This document shows, one piece after another, positions 26,845 through 32,141 of a stretch of 32,141 nt of DNA. Position numbers and translations under genes: made by a program. The notes under the pieces were generated by a model. The model was not told where the DNA came from. It saw only the letters and a list, made by a program, of their open reading frames with translations, and ran no database searches. Origin of the DNA: Synechococcus sp. UW140 (lineage in GTDB: Bacteria > Cyanobacteriota > Cyanobacteriia > PCC-6307 > Cyanobiaceae); NCBI GenBank assembly GCA_945875915.1, contig CAMCMT010000030.1, positions 1-32,141 on the forward strand. Reading direction: 5' to 3'. Position 1 is the stretch's first letter, and each line of letters begins with the position of its first letter.

Positions 26845-27930
26845 ATGCAGGTTCTAGTCACAGGGGGTGCGGGCTACATCGGCAGCCATGCGGTGCGGGC
26901 GCTGCAACGGGCCGGCCACCAGCCGGTGATCCTCGACAACCTCGTCTATGGCCACCGGGACATCGCGGCCACCTTGGGGGTGCCCTTGGTGGAGGGCCAG
27001 GTGGGCGATCGGGCCCTGCTCGATACCCTGCTCTCAGGCCAGCATTCCGCCCTAGCCGGCACGGCGGCAGCAGGGCAACCGATCGGAGCGGTGATGCACT
27101 TTGCCGCCTATGCCTATGTGGGCGAATCGGTGGCAGATCCCGCCAAGTACTACCGCAATAATTTGGCCGACACATTGGTGTTGCTCGAGGCCCTAATTGA
27201 CCCGCGCCACCATCGCCAGCGCAGTAATCAAGCTGGCGGCGCCGGCGCCAACCTGGCCAACGGGCCCATGCCGATTGTGTTTTCCAGCACCTGCGCCACC
27301 TATGGGGTGCCCCAGCAGATTCCGATCACCGAAAATCACCCCCAGGCGCCGATCAATCCCTACGGCCGCAGTAAGTCCATGGTGGAGCAACTGCTTCGCG
27401 ATTTTGGCGAAGCCTACGGGCTGCCCAGTGTGATTTTCCGCTATTTCAATGCCGCCGGCGCCGATCCCGATGGCGATCTGGGTGAAGACCACAACCCGGA
27501 AACCCACCTCATCCCCTTGCTACTCGATGTGATGGCGGGCCGCATCCCCTACCTGCAGATCTTCGGCGACGACTACCCCACCCCCGATGGCACCTGCATC
27601 CGCGATTACATCCATGTGAGCGACCTGGCTGAAGCCCATGTGCTCGGCCTCGGCCGCCTACTCAACCAGGCTCCCCAGGCCGAACCGCTCGTTTACAACC
27701 TTGGCAACGGCACCGGCTATTCGGTGCAACAGGTGATTGAAGCCGCCAAGGCCGTAACCGGCCGGGGCCTGCTGGCCCATGTGGCGCCCCGGCGCCCCGG
27801 CGACCCCGCCCAACTGGTGGCTGGCGCCGAAAAGGCCCGCCGCGAACTGGGCTGGCTGCCCCGCTATCCCCAGCTAGAGGTGATCCTGCAGCACGCCTGG
27901 GCCTGGCACCAGGCCCGGCATCGGGGCTAG
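26845..27930 (+). CDS. galE: UDP-glucose 4-epimerase
   Basis: Interconverts UDP-glucose and UDP-galactose using bound NAD. The product has 361 residues from the ATG at 26845, with GAGG just upstream. MQVLVTGGAGYIGSHAVRAL is the NAD-binding strand, VFSSTCATYG carries the catalytic Ser/Thr, and YxxxK is Tyr173/Lys177 (NPYGRSKSMVEQLL). HVSDLAEAHVLGL and YNLGNGTGYSVQQVIEA complete the family set. Two extra loops, around 65-85 (Ser/Ala/Gly-rich) and 118-140 (HHRQRSNQAGGAGANLANG), push the active-site tyrosine about 24 residues later than in E. coli. The enzyme is otherwise complete. Confidence 0.95.
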   Translation: MQVLVTGGAGYIGSHAVRALQRAGHQPVILDNLVYGHRDIAATLGVPLVEGQVGDRALLDTLLSGQHSALAGTAAAGQPIGAVMHFAAYAYVGESVADPAKYYRNNLADTLVLLEALIDPRHHRQRSNQAGGAGANLANGPMPIVFSSTCATYGVPQQIPITENHPQAPINPYGRSKSMVEQLLRDFGEAYGLPSVIFRYFNAAGADPDGDLGEDHNPETHLIPLLLDVMAGRIPYLQIFGDDYPTPDGTCIRDYIHVSDLAEAHVLGLGRLLNQAPQAEPLVYNLGNGTGYSVQQVIEAAKAVTGRGLLAHVAPRRPGDPAQLVAGAEKARRELGWLPRYPQLEVILQHAWAWHQARHRG

Positions 27931-28190
27931 TCGGCAACAGCCGCAGAACTCTGCTGCTCTCCATGCCCTAAGCAATGGCTACCAGGCCCAGCCCAGGCCC
28001 GACCATCCCCCGGCCACGGGCTGCCGCCCAGGAGGACAGGGAGCGGCCCGGGCCCGATGGGCAGCACGCGGCTCTGAACTCGACCTTTGGATCCATCCAT
28101 AGGCCAGCTAGAGAACAGCAATCTGCCTCCCTTGGCCCATAGCAGAACAAGCCCACAGGGCCCCATTCATTAGATCAGAAACCCTACTAT

Positions 28191-28202
28191 TTGTTGCAAC
28201 AA
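28191..28202. promoter_or_regulatory. 12-bp perfect palindrome, possible operator
   Basis: TTGTTGCAACAA reads the same on both strands and is followed directly by further CAACAA units. It lies 67 bases before the DUF4173 start codon and just upstream of a possible -35 box, a position that suits a regulator site. No known regulator is assigned. Confidence 0.3.
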
Positions 28203-28218
28203 CAACAAAGCAAGGCCG

Positions 28219-28247
28219 TTGCCGGCCATACCATTTTGGCATAGTTT
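28219..28247 (+). promoter_or_regulatory. Possible promoter of the DUF4173 gene
   Basis: TTGCCG (28219-28224) is followed by CATAGT (28240-28245, 15-base gap) or TAGTTT (28242-28247, 17-base gap), about 22 bases before the ATG. Both -10 matches are imperfect. Confidence 0.25.
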
Positions 28248-28268
28248 TAGGGCCCACCGGCTGTACCC

Positions 28269-29762
28269 ATGGAAGCCAATCTTGACCAAGCTGGCGCCAT
28301 CGATCCTGGGTCTGCCCAACTGGACAACAAGCAACTGCGTGCCTGGCCCCTGGCGATCACGGCCCTTGCCCTGGGGGGACTGGGGGACCTGCTGCTCTTT
28401 CACCCCGGGCCGGGACTAGGTACCAGCCTTTTCCTGCTGCTGTTGCCTGCCGCATTCGGGGGGCTGCTGCGGATCCACGGCCTGCGCCCCCACGGCCCGA
28501 GCCTCTGGCCCCTGCTGGGGGCCTATGGCTTCTTCGCCACCATGCTGTCGGTGCGCGCCAGTGCCTTTGTCACCGCCCTCAATGGGCTGGCCTGCCTACT
28601 TCTGCTGGGTCTCCTGACCTGCCTGGCCCTCCCCGGCCAACTCCTGGAGCTCCGATTCGCAGCGATCTTCAGCGCCCCCTGCCGGCTGCTGGCCGCCAGC
28701 CTGTACCGGGCAGCCCCGATCGTGGCATCAACCCTCGACTCCGTCTTGGGCTATCTCAAGAACACCGACCAACGAAGCACCATCTGGCCCCTTCTTCGGG
28801 GTCTGCTATTTAGCATCCCAGTTCTGGTGATTCTGGTCCCCTTACTAGCATCAGCGGATTCGGTCTTTGCCGATCATCTGCTCCTGCTGGGTCGCTGGTT
28901 CAACCCTGAGCAGATTTTCGACACAATCTGGCGCCTAAACCGGGCTGGGTTCCTGTCCTGGTTAACGCTTGGCGGACTTACTTTCGCTTTAACAGTAAAG
29001 CCGTTTGCACCGAAAAGCCCATCAGAAGATGCACGCCCCCTTGGCTTTATCGAAGCCATGACGGTTCTCTCGAGCGTTGCACTGGTGTTTGGCTCCTTTC
29101 TTTCGATCCAAATCACCTATCTTTTTGGCAGCGCCACGAGAGTTCTTTCGATTACGGGCATGACTTTTACGGAGTACGCACGTCGTGGCTTCGCTGAACT
29201 TGTACTGGTCTCCCTACTGACCCTAATCTTGATTTTAGGCCTCTCAGCGGTAACCCGGCGTACGGGACAACAAACCATCGGCTTCTCCGCCCTGGCAACC
29301 GTGATTGTTGCCGAAACCCTGGTGCTACTTTGCTCTGCCTGGAGCCGAATGGCCGCCTACGAAGCATTGCATGGGGCGACCCAGACCAGAATCCAAGTGG
29401 ATGTCTTCATTCTCTGGCTAGGAGCAGCCCTGCTCTGGTTGGTGTTCACGCTTTGGTCGCGCTCCTGGGCACAACGGTTTACATTTGGCGGGCTGATCTG
29501 CAGCCTTGGCTACGTCGCCAGCTTGAACCTACTCAATCCCGATGCCCTGGTCGCCAAGCGCAACATTCAGCGCTGGCAAGAGACTGACAAACTCGACATG
29601 AGAGCCCTTTGCGCCCTCTCCGATGATGCCAAAGAACTGGTCTTCCCATTGAAGGATAAATTACAAAATAAAAAATCACGCCAAGCCATCAACACCTGGA
29701 TTGCGTCCCACCACAAGCCAATCAAGACTTGGCAAAGCTGGCACTGGGCCAAGCAAAACTGA
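28269..29762 (+). CDS. DUF4173/DUF4153-type polytopic membrane protein
   Basis: A 497-residue membrane protein of unknown function with about ten to twelve hydrophobic helices (for example WPLAITALALGGLGDLLLF, LVLVSLLTLILILGLSAV, ILWLGAALLWLVFTLW). The conserved DUF4173 core is IQITYLFGSATRVLSITGMTFTEYARRGFAELV. After the last helix (about residue 435) a soluble tail with NPDALVAKRNIQRW, DMRALCALSDDAKELV and a Trp-rich end is present, as in the family. The first 470 bases have the high GC of the surroundings. From about 28750 the GC content falls steadily and codons ending in A or T become common. No Shine-Dalgarno sequence is seen. Confidence 0.82.
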   Translation: MEANLDQAGAIDPGSAQLDNKQLRAWPLAITALALGGLGDLLLFHPGPGLGTSLFLLLLPAAFGGLLRIHGLRPHGPSLWPLLGAYGFFATMLSVRASAFVTALNGLACLLLLGLLTCLALPGQLLELRFAAIFSAPCRLLAASLYRAAPIVASTLDSVLGYLKNTDQRSTIWPLLRGLLFSIPVLVILVPLLASADSVFADHLLLLGRWFNPEQIFDTIWRLNRAGFLSWLTLGGLTFALTVKPFAPKSPSEDARPLGFIEAMTVLSSVALVFGSFLSIQITYLFGSATRVLSITGMTFTEYARRGFAELVLVSLLTLILILGLSAVTRRTGQQTIGFSALATVIVAETLVLLCSAWSRMAAYEALHGATQTRIQVDVFILWLGAALLWLVFTLWSRSWAQRFTFGGLICSLGYVASLNLLNPDALVAKRNIQRWQETDKLDMRALCALSDDAKELVFPLKDKLQNKKSRQAINTWIASHHKPIKTWQSWHWAKQN

Positions 29763-29897
29763 TTCAGACTATCACCCACCCAAAAGGCTACTTGCCGTCA
29801 AACAGAACAGCGAAAAACTAAAGCCGCCAGCATCGCAAAACCTTATTAAGGCCAAATATCAGAAAGAGGAAAACCAAACTTTAAAATCCATCCCAAC

Positions 29898-30611
29898 CTA
29901 ATTCCCCGAAGAGCCCCGATAGCGACTAATCAGCACTCCCATCACCAGGGCCAAATAGGTGGTGCCAATTAAGGACACCGCCACACTAAACATCTGGGCC
30001 TGGGGAGTCAACGGAACGATGTCGCCAAAGCCCACGGTCGTGAGGCAAACAAAGGCGAAATAGTTGAGCCGCATGAAATTGATTTTCCACACGGAACTGA
30101 ACACATCCTCCGCCCCCGGCGTCAGGATGATCACCGCCCCGCCCGAGCCGTTAGTACTGGTAAAGCTGCCAGGCACCACCGTTTCCAGGGCACTAAATAG
30201 CAGGCCAGCAGTCAGGCCCACCAGCAGGTAGCCGGCCAGGGCCCCCATCAACACCTTTTCACTCACCTCAGGTTCCTGGGCCAAGCCCCGAATCAGCCGC
30301 AGGCTGCTCCAGCCCACAAAGCCACCCCAGAGCACCAACATCGGCACGCCTGTGCCACGCATGTAGACCGGGGTCAGGGTCCAGACCAACGAGGAGAGAA
30401 ACGCCGCAATCCCCAGCAGCCGAAACAGGCGATGGGGCACCCGGCCAAAGGGACGCCGGCCAAACGGTTCGCCCAGACCGCGAATGATCACCAGTGGCAA
30501 CAAGTTGTAGCCCACCAAGCCCAGCCAATTCATGCCCTTGGGCAGGGTAAAGGTAACCATCACCACCAGGCAGATGGCCAGCAGTTGGGCATAGCAGCGA
30601 TGGCGCCGCAT
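29898..30611 (-). CDS. Potassium channel family protein
   Basis: A 237-residue ion-channel protein with the selectivity filter TVGFGD near 192-197 (CLTTVGFGDIVPLTPQAQM), a clear potassium-channel signature. About five hydrophobic helices precede the pore (YAQLLAICLVVMVTFTL, LVGYNLLPLVIIRGLG, LLGIAAFLSSLVWTLTP, VLWGGFVGWSSLRL, LMGALAGYLLVGLTAGLLF) and one follows (FSVAVSLIGTTYLALVMGVLI). This resembles a six-helix channel without a charged voltage sensor or an attached RCK domain. The ATG at 30611 is chosen; the frame is open to a GTG at 30728, but that would translate the 18-bp hairpin. It ends 135 bases from the DUF4173 stop on the other strand. Confidence 0.85.
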   Translation of the reverse strand: MRRHRCYAQLLAICLVVMVTFTLPKGMNWLGLVGYNLLPLVIIRGLGEPFGRRPFGRVPHRLFRLLGIAAFLSSLVWTLTPVYMRGTGVPMLVLWGGFVGWSSLRLIRGLAQEPEVSEKVLMGALAGYLLVGLTAGLLFSALETVVPGSFTSTNGSGGAVIILTPGAEDVFSSVWKINFMRLNYFAFVCLTTVGFGDIVPLTPQAQMFSVAVSLIGTTYLALVMGVLISRYRGSSGN

Positions 30612-30679
30612 CACTCCGCTGAACTCTGATGGCAAAGGGCCCTCGGACTGGTTGGGGGTGATTGTGACCGAGGGAGCCG

Positions 30680-30724
30680 CCCTCGCTACGGCCCCAACCA
30701 GCCTGATTGGGGCCGTAGCGAGGG
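30680..30724. repeat. Perfect 18-bp inverted repeat with 9-base loop
   Basis: CCCTCGCTACGGCCCCAA (30680-30697) is exactly complementary to TTGGGGCCGTAGCGAGGG (30707-30724), with loop CCAGCCTGA. It sits in the 134-base spacer between the SRAP gene and the potassium-channel gene, both on the minus strand. No T-tract follows on either strand. It may be an mRNA-stabilising or terminating hairpin, or a mobile palindromic repeat. Confidence 0.8.
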
Positions 30725-30745
30725 GCACCCGCTGGAGGAGCCGAT

Positions 30746-31396
30746 TCAGCCGAACAACGGCAACTGGGCAGAAGCGCCCTGGACAACTGGTGGGCGCAGG
30801 GGCGGCTGAATCTCCCAGCCCGCCGGATCCCAGCCGCCCAGGAGCGGCTGTAGGGCCCGCAGGTCAGGGCCATCGGCGGCGGCCAACCAGGCCTGCTCCA
30901 GGCCATCGGGCAGGAGCACCGGCATGCGCTCATGCAGGGGACGGATCAGCCCATTGGCGGCGGTGGTGATCACGCAACAGCTCTCCACCTCACTGCCGTC
31001 GGGGCCGATCCAGCGGTCCCAAAGGCCCGCCAACCAGAAGGGGGCGCCATCGCTGCGGCGGATCATGCGACCCTTCTCATAAAAGCCATCGGCGGGCAAC
31101 AGGCAGCGGCGGTGGCGCCAGGGACCCCGGAAACTGGCCTTTTCCGGCACGGTTTCGCCGCGGGCGTTGAAAGGACGATGGGCCAACAGAGCATCCTTAC
31201 TCCATTCCGGTAGCAGGCCCCAGAGCATCAGCGCCGCCTCCGGCCGGCCGTGCTCCTGGCGCAGGGCCAACACCGGTTGGCCAGGGGCGATCAGGGGACA
31301 CGGGGCGTAATAGCGCTCCAAACCCGGCGGTAGGCCCACCCCCAGCCGGCTGCCCAGGGTTCTGATCGGGATGGTGAGGCTGAAGCGACCACACAT
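30746..31396 (-). CDS. SRAP-domain protein (HMCES/YedK family)
   Basis: Shields abasic sites in single-stranded DNA by forming a covalent thiazolidine link through its second residue, cysteine. The 216-residue product starts MCGRFSL, so removal of Met exposes the catalytic Cys2. The other active-site residues are present: Asn77 and Glu81 in FNARGE, Glu107 in GFYEKG, and His155 in LHERMPVLL. GFYEKG differs from the common GFYEW form: the aromatic residue after Glu is Lys. The upstream open frame (to 31537) is discarded because Cys2 must be N-terminal. It is divergent from ftsH. Confidence 0.94.
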   Translation of the reverse strand: MCGRFSLTIPIRTLGSRLGVGLPPGLERYYAPCPLIAPGQPVLALRQEHGRPEAALMLWGLLPEWSKDALLAHRPFNARGETVPEKASFRGPWRHRRCLLPADGFYEKGRMIRRSDGAPFWLAGLWDRWIGPDGSEVESCCVITTAANGLIRPLHERMPVLLPDGLEQAWLAAADGPDLRALQPLLGGWDPAGWEIQPPLRPPVVQGASAQLPLFG

Positions 31397-31552
31397 AGTT
31401 GGAACACACGCGAGTGGGGGCAAACCAGGATCCAGCCCTCCCGATCGCCGGCAAGGCCCTGGGCGTTCGGTTCTCACCCTCAACGGTGGGCTCCGCCGGG
31501 GCATGGGCCACCTAGTTTGAGCCCACCTACCCGCCAATCGCCCGTTCGCCCC

Positions 31553-32141
31553 ATGGCCATCCGTCAGGACGAGACCCCCCCGAACAGGCGTTTTGGGATC
31601 GTCAACCTGGTTTTGATCGGTTTAGGCGTGTTGCTGCTGGTCAGCAGCTTCTTGCCTAACCAGGCGATCCAGCAGGTGCCAAGGGTTCCTTACTCTTTGT
31701 TTATTAATCAGGTGGATGATGGCGCCGTGAAGCGGGCCTTTATCACCCAGGACCAGATTCGCTACGAGCTCAATAATGCCGAAGAGGGCGCCCCCTCGGT
31801 GCTCGCCACCACGCCGATCTTCGACATGGAGCTGCCCCAGCGGCTCGAGCAGCATGGTGTTGAATTCGCCGCTGCCCCACCGAAGCGCCCCAGCTTCATC
31901 ACCACGGCCCTGAGCTGGGTGGTGCCTCCGCTGATTTTCATTCTGGTGCTGCAGTTTTTCGCCCGCCGCTCCATGGGCGGCGCCCAAGGGGCCCTGAGCT
32001 TTACCAAGTCGAAGGCCCGGGTCTATGTGCCCGATGAGGAATCCCGGGTCACGTTTGCCGATGTCGCTGGCGTGGATGAGGCCAAGGACGAACTGACCGA
32101 GATCGTTGATTTCCTAAAAACCCCTGAGCGCTATACGGCCA
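31553..32141 (+). CDS. ftsH: ATP-dependent zinc metalloprotease FtsH, N-terminal part (cut by window edge)
   Basis: A membrane-bound AAA protease; in cyanobacteria FtsH complexes remove damaged D1 from photosystem II. The first 196 residues are present. They comprise a short cytoplasmic start, TM1 (about 14-36, FGIVNLVLIGLGVLLLVSSFL), a lumenal/periplasmic domain beginning VPRVPYSLFINQVDDGAVK, TM2 (about 121-141, ALSWVVPPLIFILVLQFFARR), and the linker SFTKSKARVYVP. The start of the AAA domain, VTFADVAGVDEAKDELTEIVDFL, is followed by the edge. The Walker motifs and the HExxH zinc site lie beyond the window. Which of the several cyanobacterial FtsH copies this is cannot be told. Confidence 0.95.
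   Translation, partial: MAIRQDETPPNRRFGIVNLVLIGLGVLLLVSSFLPNQAIQQVPRVPYSLFINQVDDGAVKRAFITQDQIRYELNNAEEGAPSVLATTPIFDMELPQRLEQHGVEFAAAPPKRPSFITTALSWVVPPLIFILVLQFFARRSMGGAQGALSFTKSKARVYVPDEESRVTFADVAGVDEAKDELTEIVDFLKTPERYTA

Larger units (their letters stand above)
27931..28268. other. 338-base spacer between galE and the DUF4173 gene
   Basis: No gene was seen. The left part is GC-rich, with small inverted repeats (CGGC-AACA-GCCG at 27932-27943, and GCTGCC/GGCAGC at 28020-28025 and 28060-28065) that might end the galE transcript. From about 28165 the DNA becomes AT-richer and contains the perfect palindrome TTGTTGCAACAA (28191-28202), continued by CAACAAAG, and a possible promoter. Confidence 0.55.

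Noticed and set aside
29701-29901. 66-codon plus-strand frame over the end of the DUF4173 gene
   Set aside because: It starts inside the DUF4173 gene in another frame and reads through AT-rich spacer with Lys/Pro/Ser-rich content and no motif.

Overview
The window is chromosomal DNA from a high-GC cyanobacterium of the picocyanobacterial (Synechococcus/Cyanobium-like) group. The evidence is the photosystem II assembly lipoprotein Psb27, a CCB-type cytochrome b6 haem-attachment factor, a cyanobacterial group 1 sigma factor, DUF1824 and DUF3153 proteins, and a ProRS, PurA and SSB that look picocyanobacterial. The assignment rests on recognised proteins; no database search was run. Genes are tightly packed, GTG/TTG starts are common and Shine-Dalgarno sequences are scarce. 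No tRNA, rRNA, CRISPR array, transposase or phage gene was seen.

Layout. 1-160: edge of an unidentified minus-strand reading frame. 317-5362: proS, psb27, purA and a PfkB sugar/adenosine kinase, all plus strand, with a clear intrinsic terminator after psb27. 5420-7952: cobK (minus) diverges from ssb; a small coiled-coil protein (minus) diverges from a CCB factor, and their likely starts share one CATG. 8100-10148: argB followed after 3 bases by a DUF3153 membrane protein. 10159-12477: priA (minus). 12478-12988: a 511-base divergent gap that may hold a small structured RNA and carries the leader of rpoD. 12989-19448: rpoD, a DPM1/GtrA-type glycosyltransferase, a DUF1824 protein, hemC and a ClC chloride channel/transporter, several tightly spaced or overlapping. 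19497-21157 (minus): inorganic pyrophosphatase, an OsmC-family protein and a small exported cysteine-motif protein. 21246-22018 (plus): a coiled-coil protein and a pterin carbinolamine dehydratase.

22178-27930 is a five-gene nucleotide-sugar cassette (gmd, fcl, uxs, ugd, galE) with translational overlaps. It should supply GDP-fucose, UDP-glucuronate, UDP-xylose and UDP-galactose for surface polysaccharide. 28269-29762 is a DUF4173 membrane protein whose 3' half and downstream spacer are distinctly AT-richer than everything around them. 29898-31396 (minus): a TVGFGD-filter potassium channel and an SRAP/HMCES-type abasic-site protein, separated by a spacer containing a perfect 18-bp hairpin. 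31553 to the end: the start of ftsH.

Most of the window is housekeeping sequence. I did not find a convincing new multi-gene system. The best leads are the candidate structured RNA and the C14 tract upstream of rpoD, the histone-H1-like N-terminal tail of the sigma factor, the duplicated-motif exported micro-protein, the 18-bp hairpin, and the AT-rich DUF4173 islet.
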